This document shows positions 8,642 through 16,969 of a stretch of DNA of 64,000 bases, piece by piece; within the stretch, counting starts at the first letter, position 1; each line of letters starts with the position of its first letter. A program made the position numbers and the translations under genes. This DNA is from Kineosporia aurantiaca JCM 3230 (lineage in GTDB: Bacteria > Actinomycetota > Actinomycetes > Actinomycetales > Kineosporiaceae), in NCBI GenBank assembly GCA_000719025.1, contig JODP01000002.1, positions 496,001 through 560,000 on the forward strand. Reading direction: 5' to 3'. A model generated the notes under the pieces. The model worked only from the letters and a program-made list of their open reading frames with translations, made no database searches and was not told the DNA's origin.

Positions 8642-9379
8642 GTGCTGAAGGCGTGCCTCAACGGGTCCCGTACGGCGTCCGAGCATCCGTATCTGCCGAT
8701 TACCCCGGACGAACTGGCCCGGTCCGCGCGCGCCGCCGTCGAGGCCGGAGCGGACGCCCTTCATCTGCACCCACGCGGGGTGGACGGGGCCGAGTCTCTG
8801 CTCGCCGTCGACATCGCTGCTGCGGTGAGCGCGGTGCGGCGAGCCTGCCCAGGAGTGCCGATCGGGGTCTCGACCGGACTCTGGATCACGGTGCGGGACG
8901 TGGAGGCCCGGGCCGAACTGGTCCGCGGCTGGGTCGTCCTGCGCTCGCCGGAGAGACCGGACTTCGCCTCGGTGAACCTCTCCGAACCGGGCGCGCTCGA
9001 GCTGGCCGGGATCCTGGACGAGGTCGGGATCGGGGTCGAGGCCGGGGTTTGGTCGATGAGGGACGCCGAAACCCTCGCCTCCGACGGGTTCCCGGGACTG
9101 GTCCGGGTGCTGGTCGAGATCATCGGGGTCCGGCCGGAGCACGCCGTCGGCGAGGCCGACGCCATTCTCGGCCGACTCGGCGAATCGCCCGGCCTCGGGG
9201 CTCCGGTGTTGCTACACGGCGAGAACGCTGCCTGCTGGCCGGTTCTGCGGCACGCGGCCGAACTGGGCCTGGACGCCCGGATCGGCCTGGAGGACATCCT
9301 GACCGGACCGGACGGGGAGCCGGTCACCGGCAACGCGGACCTGGTCCGCGCCGCCCGCGCCCTGCTCACCCGTCCCTGA
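8642..9379 (+). CDS. BKACE family (DUF849) beta-keto acid cleavage-like enzyme
   Basis: 245-residue TIM-barrel protein resembling the beta-keto acid cleavage enzymes, which use acetyl-CoA and a zinc ion to split a beta-keto acid. The first zinc site is HLHPRG near residue 40 and the second zinc region is the Glu in RIGLEDIL near residue 220. The N-terminus LKACLNGSRT matches the family (substrate Asn). GTG 8642 is preceded by GGAGGAGGG, an excellent ribosome binding site, so the longer frame to 8582 is not needed. At 245 residues it is shorter than typical BKACE (about 270-310), so some loops are missing. The 3' end faces dppF with only 6 bp between stop codons. Confidence 0.75.
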   Translation: MLKACLNGSRTASEHPYLPITPDELARSARAAVEAGADALHLHPRGVDGAESLLAVDIAAAVSAVRRACPGVPIGVSTGLWITVRDVEARAELVRGWVVLRSPERPDFASVNLSEPGALELAGILDEVGIGVEAGVWSMRDAETLASDGFPGLVRVLVEIIGVRPEHAVGEADAILGRLGESPGLGAPVLLHGENAACWPVLRHAAELGLDARIGLEDILTGPDGEPVTGNADLVRAARALLTRP

Positions 9380-9385
9380 AGGCCG

Positions 9386-10459
9386 TCAGTCGGTGGGGCG
9401 GATCGGGTGCGCCTTGAGCCGGTCGGTCGGCGCGTTCTCCGGGAAGTGGCACGCCACCTCGTGGTTCTTCGCCAGCGCGACCAGCGGCGGTTCCTCCACC
9501 TTGCAGATGTCCTGCGCCTTCCAGCACCGGGTGTGGAACCGGCAGCCGGGCGGCGGGTTCATCGGGCTCGGCGTCTCACCCCGTAGCCGGATCCGCTCGC
9601 GGTCGGTGCGCACGTCCGGGTCCGGCACCGGCACGGCCGACAGCAGCGCGTGCGTGTACGGGTGCATCGGCTGCTCGTAGAGGTCGTCCCGGTCAGCGAT
9701 CTCGACGATCTTGCCGAGGTACATCACCGCCACCCGGTCCGAGATGTGCCGGACCACCGACAGGTCGTGGGCGATCACCACGTAGGTCAGCTGGAACTCG
9801 TTCTGCAGGTCCTCGAGCAGGTTGATGACCTGGGCCTGGATCGACACGTCGAGGGCCGAGACCGGCTCGTCGGCGATGATCAGCTTGGGCCGCAGGGCGA
9901 TCGCCCGGGCCACCCCGATCCGCTGGCGCTGACCACCGGAGAACTCGTGCGGGTACCGGTTGTAGTGCTCCGGGTTCAGCCCGACCAGCTTCAGCAGCTC
10001 CTGGACGGCCGGCTTCACCTGGGCCGAGGGCAGGGTCTTGTGCAGCCGGAACGGCGCCCCGACGATCGAGCCCACGGTGTGCCGCGGGTTCAGCGACGAG
10101 TACGGGTCCTGGAACACCATCTGCACGTCCCGCCGCAGCGGGCGCAGAGCACCGGTCGAGAGGTGCGCGATGTCGCGGCCCTCGAGGGTGATGCTGCCCT
10201 CGGTCGGCTCGTCCAGCCGGGTCAGCAGCCGCCCGGTGGTGGTCTTGCCGCAGCCGGACTCCCCCACCAGGCCCAGGGTCTCGCCCTTACGCACCTGGAA
10301 GTCGATGCCGTCCACGGCCTTCACCGCGGCGACCTGGCGGCGGAACACCGCCCCCCGGTTCACCGGGAAGTGCCGCTTGAGACCTTTGACGTCGAGCAGG
10401 ATCTCGGGGGCGTCGGGCGTCCCGGACTCGCTGGGGACCTCGGAAACCGTTGCGCTCAC
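9386..10459 (-). CDS. Peptide ABC transporter ATP-binding protein (DppF/OppF type)
   Basis: 357-residue cytoplasmic ATPase of an oligopeptide/dipeptide importer. Walker A is GESGCGKTT, the signature is FSGGQRQRIG, and Walker B is LIIADEPVSALD. A C-terminal oligopeptide-type extension carries the Cys-rich pattern CRFHTRCWKAQDIC, which is typical of OppF/DppF. Its GTG overlaps the stop of the preceding ATPase gene as GTGA, so translation is coupled. It is the last gene of the five-gene importer operon and should pair with the DppD-like subunit to power peptide uptake. Confidence 0.93.
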   Translation of the reverse strand: MSATVSEVPSESGTPDAPEILLDVKGLKRHFPVNRGAVFRRQVAAVKAVDGIDFQVRKGETLGLVGESGCGKTTTGRLLTRLDEPTEGSITLEGRDIAHLSTGALRPLRRDVQMVFQDPYSSLNPRHTVGSIVGAPFRLHKTLPSAQVKPAVQELLKLVGLNPEHYNRYPHEFSGGQRQRIGVARAIALRPKLIIADEPVSALDVSIQAQVINLLEDLQNEFQLTYVVIAHDLSVVRHISDRVAVMYLGKIVEIADRDDLYEQPMHPYTHALLSAVPVPDPDVRTDRERIRLRGETPSPMNPPPGCRFHTRCWKAQDICKVEEPPLVALAKNHEVACHFPENAPTDRLKAHPIRPTD

Positions 10460-11526
10460 AGCAGCGGTGACACCTCTTCCGACCAGATCTTCCGCCGGCG
10501 TTCGGCGGCAAGGTGACAGGCGACGCTGTGCCCGGGTTTCCCCGGCACCGGCAGGAGCACCGGCGTCTCGGTCAGCGCCTTTCCGTCGGTAAGGACGTCG
10601 TACCGGCAGCGCGGGTTGAACGCGCAGCCGCCGGGCAGGTCGCTCAGGCTCGGCGGGCTGCCGGGCACCGGGAGCAGCCGCTCGGTGCGGGCCCGGTCCA
10701 TCCGCGGCATCGAGCTGAGCAGACCCCAGGTGTAGGGGTGCTCGGGAGCGTGGAAGATCTCCCGCACCGGAGCGTGCTCGACCGCCTTGCCGCCGTACAT
10801 CACCAGCACGTCGTCGGCCAGCTCGGCGATCACCCCGAGGTCGTGGGTGATCATGATGACCGCGGAACCGAACTCCTGCTGCAGACCGCGGATCAGGTCG
10901 AGGATCTCGGCCTGCACGGTCACGTCCAGCGCGGTGGTCGGCTCGTCCGCGATCAGCAGTTCCGGGTCGCAGGCCAGCGCCATCGCGATCATCGCGCGCT
11001 GGCGCATACCGCCGGAGAACTGGTGCGGGTAGTCGTCCACCCGCGAGTCCGGCGAGGGGATGCCGACCCGGCCGAGCAGGTCGACCGCGTGCTTGCGGGC
11101 GACCTTCTTGCTCACGTCGTTGTAGAGCCGGTAGGCCTCGATGATCTGCGCGCCGACCTTGAAGTACGGGTGCAGCGAGGACAGCGGGTCCTGGAAGATC
11201 ATCGCCATCTTCCGGCCGCGCAACCGCCGGACGAAGTCCGCCGGGGCGTTCACCAGCTCGTCGCCGTCCAGCCAGATCTCGCCGGACACCTGGGCGTTGG
11301 TGGTCCGGTGCAGTCCCATGATGCCCAGGCTGGACACGCTCTTGCCGGAACCGGACTCCCCGACGATGCCGAGGGTGCGCCCGCGCTCCAGCGAGAACGA
11401 GAGCCCGTCGACCGACTTCACCAGGCCGTCGTCGGTCGGGAAGTGGATCCGCAGGTCACGGACGTCGAGGAAGGGACGGGAGGCCGGGGACTCCGAGGAG
11501 AGCGGCGCGTCGACGACTTCGGTCAC
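10456..11526 (-). CDS. Peptide ABC transporter ATP-binding protein (DppD/OppD type)
   Basis: 356-residue ATPase subunit. Walker A is GESGSGKSV, the signature is FSGGMRQRAM, and Walker B is LLIADEPTTALD. The C-terminal Cys-containing segment GCAFNPRCRYDV is typical of OppD/DppD. The start is GTG 11526, which shares its G with the TAG stop of the permease gene upstream (TAGTG). The open frame continues further upstream but only as a shadow of that permease. It forms a heterodimer with the next gene product to drive the membrane subunits. Confidence 0.93.
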   Translation of the reverse strand: MTEVVDAPLSSESPASRPFLDVRDLRIHFPTDDGLVKSVDGLSFSLERGRTLGIVGESGSGKSVSSLGIMGLHRTTNAQVSGEIWLDGDELVNAPADFVRRLRGRKMAMIFQDPLSSLHPYFKVGAQIIEAYRLYNDVSKKVARKHAVDLLGRVGIPSPDSRVDDYPHQFSGGMRQRAMIAMALACDPELLIADEPTTALDVTVQAEILDLIRGLQQEFGSAVIMITHDLGVIAELADDVLVMYGGKAVEHAPVREIFHAPEHPYTWGLLSSMPRMDRARTERLLPVPGSPPSLSDLPGGCAFNPRCRYDVLTDGKALTETPVLLPVPGKPGHSVACHLAAERRRKIWSEEVSPLL

Positions 11527-12539
11527 TAGAGCCTCACCCTCGGGTCGATCACGGCGTACAGGATGTCGACGATCAGGTTGGCGACCACCACGAAGATCGC
11601 CGCCAGCATGGTCACGCCGAGCACCTTGGGCAGGTCGTTGCTGCTCAGCGCCTGCACCGTGTACGAGCCCAGTCCGGGCAGCGAGAACGTCGACTCGGTC
11701 AGGATCGCGCCGCCGACCAGCAGCCCCAGGTCGAGACCGAAGATGGTCAGCACCGGGGTGAGGGTGGAGCGCAGCGCGTGCTTGACCACCACGGTCCGCT
11801 CCGGCAGGCCCTTGGCCCGGGCGGTCCGGATGTAGTCCTCGTTCATCGTCTCGAGCATGCCGGCCCGGGTCAGCCGGGCGTAGCCGGCCGCGTACAGGAA
11901 GGCCAGCGTGATCCAGGGCAGGACCAGGTCGTACGCCCATTGGATCGGGTTGTGCAGGAACGGCGTGTAGCTGCCGCCGGACGGGAAGATGTGCAGCGTG
12001 TAGCTGAACACCGAGAGGGCCAGCAGACCGGTGAAGAACACCGGCAGCGAGACCCCGGCCAGGGCCACCGCCATCGCCGACCGGTCGAACACCGTGCCCC
12101 GCCGCAGGGCCGAGAGCACCCCGATGCTCACCCCGCCCAGCAGCCAGATCACCGCCGCGCCGATGGCCAGCGAGAACGTCACCGGCAACCGGTCCATGAG
12201 TTCCGGCAGCACCGCGTTCTGGGTGAGGAACGAGTAACCCAGACAGGGCGCCGCGCAGTGCTCCGGCTCGCTACCGCCGAGGTTGTAGTCGCGACCCGCG
12301 AAGATGCCCTTCACGAAGTCGCCGTACTGCACGTAGAACGGGTCGGTGAAGCCGAGCTGCTCGGCCCGCTCGTGCACCTGGGAGGCGCTGGCCGTCTTCC
12401 CCACGTACCGCGAAGCGAGGTCGTCGGGGCTCGCCCCGGCCAGCCTGGGCACCAGGAAGAAGATCGCAAAGGTGATCAGGCTGACCAGGACGAGGATGAC
12501 GACGGCGGCGGCCAGACGCCGTGCGATGAACGCGATCAC
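11526..12539 (-). CDS. Peptide ABC transporter permease (DppB/OppB type)
   Basis: 337-residue membrane subunit with about six helices. The N-terminus FIARRLAAAVVILVLVSLIT is the usual OppB/DppB opening. The conserved cytoplasmic EAA-type loop lies around residues 240-265 (YIRTARAKGLPERTVVVKHA). The first external loop is enlarged and holds two cysteines about six residues apart (EHCAAPCLG), which could form a disulfide outside the cell. The gene is flanked by the binding-protein gene upstream (57-bp gap) and the ATPase gene downstream (1-base overlap). It should form the channel together with the DppC-like subunit. Confidence 0.92.
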   Translation of the reverse strand: MIAFIARRLAAAVVILVLVSLITFAIFFLVPRLAGASPDDLASRYVGKTASASQVHERAEQLGFTDPFYVQYGDFVKGIFAGRDYNLGGSEPEHCAAPCLGYSFLTQNAVLPELMDRLPVTFSLAIGAAVIWLLGGVSIGVLSALRRGTVFDRSAMAVALAGVSLPVFFTGLLALSVFSYTLHIFPSGGSYTPFLHNPIQWAYDLVLPWITLAFLYAAGYARLTRAGMLETMNEDYIRTARAKGLPERTVVVKHALRSTLTPVLTIFGLDLGLLVGGAILTESTFSLPGLGSYTVQALSSNDLPKVLGVTMLAAIFVVVANLIVDILYAVIDPRVRL

Positions 12540-12596
12540 TGCCTGGTCCCTTCCGGTCGCTGCCGTCGTTCATTCATGACTTCTCACGTGCCTTTC

Positions 12597-14360
12597 TCAG
12601 CTCTGCTTCACACCGAGGGAGATGTAGTCGTACTCGGCGAAACCGCTGGTGACGTACACGTTGGTGAGCGTCTCCGGGCGGTAGAGCAGACCCTTCGCCC
12701 AGACCCCGGGGTACACCCAGGCGCCGTCCATGACCTTCTTGTCGATCTCGGCCCAGAGCTTCTCGCGGGCCGCGTTGTCGGTCTCGGCCACGGCCTGGTC
12801 GATCAGCTTGTCCACCTCGGGGTCGCGGACGCTGAAGTTCGAGGCGCCACCGGTCTCCCGGATCACCCGGCTGTCCACCAGCTGCGACAGGAAGCCGAAG
12901 CCGTCCGGCCAGTCCGAGGCCCAGCCGTTGGCCAGCAGGCCCAGGCCGTTGTCCTTGGCGTAGGACGGCTTGCCCGCGTAGAGCGGGAAATAGTCGGCCT
13001 GCGGGAAGCCCTTCAGGGTGACCTTGATGCCGACCTTGGCCAGCGACTGCTGCACCGCCTCGGCCGCGGCCTTCTCGGCCGGGCGCTCGTTGCGGTAGCT
13101 GTAGTTGGTCTCGAAGCCGTTCGCGAAGCCGGCCTGGGCCAGCAGCGCCTTGGCCTTGGTGATGCCGTCGTCGGCGCTGGAGACCGGGTAGTCGTCGAAC
13201 TTGACCTCACCCGGGATGCTCGGCGGCATCAGGCCGGTGGCGATGTCACCACCGGCGATCTCGCCGCCCCAGGCGGTCTGGAACGCGGTCCGGTCGATCG
13301 CGAAGTTGACCGCCTTGCGGACGTTGATGTCGTCGAACGGCTTCACCTCGCTGTTGATCGAGACGAACCAGGTGCGGTTGGCCAGCGCGGCGTCGGAGTT
13401 CTTCTTCTTGTCCGGGTCGGCCAGCACCTGGGCGCGGGCCGCGGTGCCCAGGCCGATGCCGGTGACCGCCAGGTCGAGGTCACCGGACAGCAGCCGCTGG
13501 TCGATGTCGTCCGCGTTCACGTTCAGCGCCACGTCGATCTCGTCCGGCAGGGCCTTGCGCACGCTGTCGGTCGAGGCGTCCCACTGGTCGTTACGGACCA
13601 GCTTGAAGCTCTTGCCGTCCTGGTAGTCGGCGAACTTGTACGGGCCGGAGGAGACCACGGCGGTCTTGTACTTGGCCTTGGTGTCCTTGGCCTTGGGCAC
13701 CGGGGCGGTGGCCGGGATGGTGCCGAAGTAGTCGAAGCTGCTGAACGTCTTGTTCAGCTTGAAGACGATGGTCTTGTCGTCCGGCGTCTCGATCGACTTC
13801 AGGTCGCCGTCCTTGTACGGCGAGTAGCCGTCCGGCACGTCGAGCAGGAAGTCGTTGAAGTACGTCGGCCCGTTCGGGAACGTCGTCTTGTCCATCGAGC
13901 GCTCGATGCCGTACTTCACGTCCGCCGAGGTGATCGGCGTGCCGTCGTCGAACTTCAGGCCGTCCCGCAGGGTGTACGTCCAGGTCTTGGAGTCGTCCGA
14001 CGGCTTGCCCAGGTCGGTCGCCAGGTCGGGGACCAGGGTGCCGCCCTCGGCGCCGGGCGCCGGCTTGAACGTGGTCAGCGTGCGGGTGTACAGCCGGGCG
14101 AAGTTCCAGGCGTAGGCGTAGTAGGTGTTACCCGGGTCGAGCGAGTCCCAGTCACCCTCGTTCGCCACCCGCAGGGTGCCGCCCTTGGCGGTGGACGGGT
14201 TCACGATCCCGGTCGTCGCGCCGTTGAAGGCGGTGGCGCCGCCGCCCCCACCGCTGCCGCTGCCGGCGCCGCCGGTGTCCGAGGAACCGCCGCTGCAGGC
14301 GGCCAGGAAAGCAGCCGAACTGAGGGCGAACGCGCCGCTCAGCATCGTGCGCCGTCTCAT
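12597..14360 (-). CDS. Peptide-binding lipoprotein of ABC importer (SBP family 5)
   Basis: 587-residue extracytoplasmic solute-binding protein. The chosen ATG (14360) gives a lipoprotein signal peptide: basic MRRRT, hydrophobic core, then lipobox LAAC with Cys 22. A Gly/Ser-rich linker follows. An in-frame start 42 bases upstream would bury the signal. The mature part is the family 5 fold (about 70-585), with the typical YTLRDGLKFDDGTPITSAD segment near residue 120. It captures peptides or similar ligands and delivers them to the permeases. It is encoded between the two permease genes rather than first in the operon. Confidence 0.92.
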   Translation of the reverse strand: MRRRTMLSGAFALSSAAFLAACSGGSSDTGGAGSGSGGGGGATAFNGATTGIVNPSTAKGGTLRVANEGDWDSLDPGNTYYAYAWNFARLYTRTLTTFKPAPGAEGGTLVPDLATDLGKPSDDSKTWTYTLRDGLKFDDGTPITSADVKYGIERSMDKTTFPNGPTYFNDFLLDVPDGYSPYKDGDLKSIETPDDKTIVFKLNKTFSSFDYFGTIPATAPVPKAKDTKAKYKTAVVSSGPYKFADYQDGKSFKLVRNDQWDASTDSVRKALPDEIDVALNVNADDIDQRLLSGDLDLAVTGIGLGTAARAQVLADPDKKKNSDAALANRTWFVSINSEVKPFDDINVRKAVNFAIDRTAFQTAWGGEIAGGDIATGLMPPSIPGEVKFDDYPVSSADDGITKAKALLAQAGFANGFETNYSYRNERPAEKAAAEAVQQSLAKVGIKVTLKGFPQADYFPLYAGKPSYAKDNGLGLLANGWASDWPDGFGFLSQLVDSRVIRETGGASNFSVRDPEVDKLIDQAVAETDNAAREKLWAEIDKKVMDGAWVYPGVWAKGLLYRPETLTNVYVTSGFAEYDYISLGVKQS

Positions 14361-14516
14361 CAAGAACTCTTCCACCGGGGCCACCTTCGCGTCGTCAGTC
14401 ATGGATCTGGCTGTCACTGCATGGATCTGTCACTGCGTGGAGCTGCTTGGAGCTGTGGAGCTGCACTGCCAAGGGTCGCCGGGCCCGCGCACCGTCGCGC
14501 CGGACCGGCGGTCAGG

Positions 14517-15512
14517 TCACCGGGCGCGCGGATCGAGCGCGTCGCGCAGGCCGTCGCCGAGCACGTTGAAGGCGAGCACGGTGATGAAGATCGCGATACC
14601 GGGCACCAGCATGAAGGTCGAGTCGACCCGGTAGTACGTGGTCGCGTCGGAGAGCATCCCGCCCCAGGTCGCGGTCGGCGGGCGCACCCCCACGCCGAGG
14701 TAGGACAGGGCCGCCTCGAACAGGATGTTCGTCGGGATCAGCAGGGTGGAGTAGACCAGGATCGGCGCGGCCAGGTTCGGCAGCAGCTCCCGGTACAGGA
14801 TGTACGGCGTGCGGGCGCCGAGACTACGGGCCGCGTCCACGAACTCACGTTCGCGCAGGGACAGCGTCTGCCCGCGGACGATCCGCCCGATGTACGGCCA
14901 GTTGAAGAAGCCGATGATGAAGATCAGCAGCGCGATCCGCAGGGCGTCGCCGTTCAGCCCGAACGCCTGGTCCGGGATGACCCCGGCCAGGGCGAGGGCG
15001 AAGACCAGGATCGGGAAGGCCAGGAACAGGTCCATCGTGCGGCTGATCAGAGTGTCGATCCAGCCCCCGAAGTACCCGGCGATCACCCCGAACGTCGTGC
15101 CGATGACCACCGACAGCAGGGTCGCCAGGAAGGCGATCAGCAGGGAGATCCGCGCGCCGTAGACGACCCGGCTGAACAGGTCGCGGCCGTTCACCGGCTC
15201 CACCCCGAGCAGGTAGCTGCCGCTGATGCCGCCCCACTTGTGCGCGGGCAGCCCCAGGTTGGGGTCGATCTGGTCGGAGTGGAAGTCGTTCGGCGGGTGC
15301 CCGAGCAGCTTCACCACCAGCGGCGCGAAGATGGCCATCAGGATCAGGAGGATCACCACGACGCCCCCGGCCAGCGCCCAGCGGTCCCGCTTGAGCCGGA
15401 GCCAGGCGATCTGCGTGAGGGAGCGTCCCTGGACGGCCACCCCGCCGCCGGCGAGGACCGCCTCCGGCGGAGCGTCGGCGGCACCCCCTGGGACGTCGAG
15501 CGGAGCGGTCAT
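14517..15512 (-). CDS. Peptide ABC transporter permease (DppC/OppC type)
   Basis: 331-residue membrane permease, first gene of the importer operon. The OppC N-terminal segment is AWLRLKRDRWALAGGVVVIL at about residues 35-55. A large external loop follows, and the C-terminal half has five helices with the EAA-like loop EFVDAARSLGARTPYILYRE near residue 225. ATG 15512 has AAAGTGAG upstream; an alternative ATG at 15548 would add 12 residues and lacks a visible ribosome site. The binding-protein gene follows after 156 bp. No regulator lies next to the operon. Confidence 0.9.
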   Translation of the reverse strand: MTAPLDVPGGAADAPPEAVLAGGGVAVQGRSLTQIAWLRLKRDRWALAGGVVVILLILMAIFAPLVVKLLGHPPNDFHSDQIDPNLGLPAHKWGGISGSYLLGVEPVNGRDLFSRVVYGARISLLIAFLATLLSVVIGTTFGVIAGYFGGWIDTLISRTMDLFLAFPILVFALALAGVIPDQAFGLNGDALRIALLIFIIGFFNWPYIGRIVRGQTLSLREREFVDAARSLGARTPYILYRELLPNLAAPILVYSTLLIPTNILFEAALSYLGVGVRPPTATWGGMLSDATTYYRVDSTFMLVPGIAIFITVLAFNVLGDGLRDALDPRAR

Positions 15513-15793
15513 GCGGGCACAGCTCACTTTCAGACGCGGGAAAGACATGAAAGACGGTCCGGCGAACCGGCCGGACCTCGTGAACCGTGCGGGTCAGCGC
15601 AAAACTTCCTGCTACCCGCGGGTTTCGGTGCACGTTAGCCACTTGAAGGTCCGATGACCAGTAAGGTTGCCCTTAGTTGGTCCGATATGCCACGCCTCCG
15701 CAGCGGCCGTCACTCGATTGTGATGATTCGGCCACGCGTCCGAAACCGCGCGAAATATTCTCGCCACATAAGACAACCGGACGACGGTGCAGG
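15513..15793 (-). promoter_or_regulatory. Upstream region of the peptide importer operon
   Basis: 281-bp region between dppC and the tail-to-head phospholipase D-like gene, which reads in the same direction and ends at 15794. It contains a hairpin (GGTCCGGC 15556-15563 with GCCGGACC 15570-15577) in the presumed 5' leader. Bases 15601-15780 are clearly more AT-rich than the surroundings, as expected for a promoter. A small palindrome TAAGG-N4-CCTTA lies at 15662-15675. No gene is visible. The exact promoter was not resolved. Confidence 0.4.
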
Positions 15794-16903
15794 TCAGACC
15801 GGCACGGCCAGGTCCTTGACGATCCGGTCGATCTCGGCCAGCGCGTAGGCGGCGATCCGCCGCTGCGCGGTCTCGCTCTGCGGGTCGGTCTCCTCGAGAT
15901 CACCGATCACGATGATGTTCTCGTCGTTCAGGGTGGTGGCCGGCCCGGTGTAGTTGAAACTGCCGATCACCACCAGTCGTTCGTCGATCACCATCAGTTT
16001 GTGGTGCAGCTTGCGCACTCCGGTGCCCGGCCGGTTCTCATACAGCTGGACCCCGGCCGCTTTCAAGGGTTCGGTGGCGGCCCAGCGCTGCACTCCCTGT
16101 CCGCGGTCGAGTACCCCGCGCACCCGCTGCAGAACCGGCGCCAGCCGGATCATCGTGTCGTCGATGCCGGAGGACTGGGCGAAGGTGAACATCGCGAAGT
16201 CGATGCTGGTCGCGGATTTCAGCATCTGCTTCATGATCTCCATCTCGGGCCCCTGACGGGGGGCGAAAACCGGCTTCACCCGGACTTTCCCGAGACGGAA
16301 CTCGGCCGGACGGGGCTCCACCCGCTCGTGCTGGTCACCGAACGTCCCGGCCCGTAACCGCTCGAACTCGGCCTGGTAGATCCGGGCCGCCGTCCGGCCG
16401 TAGAGAATGCCCACGTGGTTGAGGTTGTTGCCGACCACCCCGGGCGCCTCCTCGGCCCCGGCCTGGTTCGTGCCGGTGTCGGTGCGGGTGAAGTTGGTCG
16501 AGCCGGTCAGCACCCCGGCGGTCGGCTCGTCCGGGTCCCGCACCACGAACTTCTGGTGGAAAATGGCCGGATTCAGGTCGGTGACCACGTCCACCCCGGC
16601 CCGTAACAGGGCCGCGTGGATCACCCGGTTGATCTCGTTGTCACCGCTCAGGGCCCAGGGATCGCCCAGCGGCCGGGGTTCGACCAGGTAGTCCCCCTCC
16701 AGGATCAGCCGGACCCGGAGCCGGGCCGCCTTGGCGGCCAGGATCGCCTCGGCCACCGGCCGGGAGTCCAGTTCCTGGACGGCGATCGCCAGGCTGCGCT
16801 TGGCCCCGCCGATGAAGGTCCGCACCACCTCGTCGAGGTCGTCCGGCCCGCCGAGCACCGTCGGGCCCATGAACAGCTCGATACCGCCGGCCTTGATCCC
16901 CAT
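15794..16903 (-). CDS. Phospholipase D-like protein with two HKD motifs
   Basis: 369-residue PLD-superfamily protein. The two catalytic motifs are HQKFVVRD (about residues 116-123) and HHKLMVID in the second half, both fitting HxKxxxxD, so a bilobed, self-sufficient active site is expected. Each is followed by a Ser/Asn pair (GSTNFT and GSFNYT) as in the family. There is no signal peptide or membrane segment, so it acts in the cytoplasm unless exported by another route. Family members cleave phosphodiesters in lipids or nucleic acids; the substrate is not determined. ATG 16903 is preceded by GGGGGGAGAAG. It lies downstream of a gntP-like permease but beyond a hairpin. Confidence 0.85.
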   Translation of the reverse strand: MGIKAGGIELFMGPTVLGGPDDLDEVVRTFIGGAKRSLAIAVQELDSRPVAEAILAAKAARLRVRLILEGDYLVEPRPLGDPWALSGDNEINRVIHAALLRAGVDVVTDLNPAIFHQKFVVRDPDEPTAGVLTGSTNFTRTDTGTNQAGAEEAPGVVGNNLNHVGILYGRTAARIYQAEFERLRAGTFGDQHERVEPRPAEFRLGKVRVKPVFAPRQGPEMEIMKQMLKSATSIDFAMFTFAQSSGIDDTMIRLAPVLQRVRGVLDRGQGVQRWAATEPLKAAGVQLYENRPGTGVRKLHHKLMVIDERLVVIGSFNYTGPATTLNDENIIVIGDLEETDPQSETAQRRIAAYALAEIDRIVKDLAVPV

Positions 16904-16938
16904 CTGCTTCTCCCCCCAGGAGTCCCTCCCAAAGGAGT

Positions 16939-16968
16939 AGCACGCGGCACCGACAGATACCGCGTGCT
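16939..16968 (-). terminator. Hairpin terminator after gluconate permease gene
   Basis: Arms AGCACGCGG (16939-16947) and CCGCGTGCT (16960-16968) form a perfect 9-bp stem starting right after the permease stop codon. The T-tract on the transcript side is poor (CTCCTTT). It separates the permease from the PLD-like gene. Confidence 0.6.
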
Positions 16969-16969
16969 T

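Noticed and set aside
11778..15638. Very long + strand open frame opposite the peptide importer genes
   Set aside because: Antisense shadow of high-GC genes: composition is His/Gln/Arg/Val-rich and the real genes on the other strand have full family motifs.
15662..15675. TAAGG-N4-CCTTA as a second iron box
   Set aside because: Only the 5-bp arms match; the inner half does not fit the DtxR/IdeR consensus and the downstream operon has no iron-related gene.
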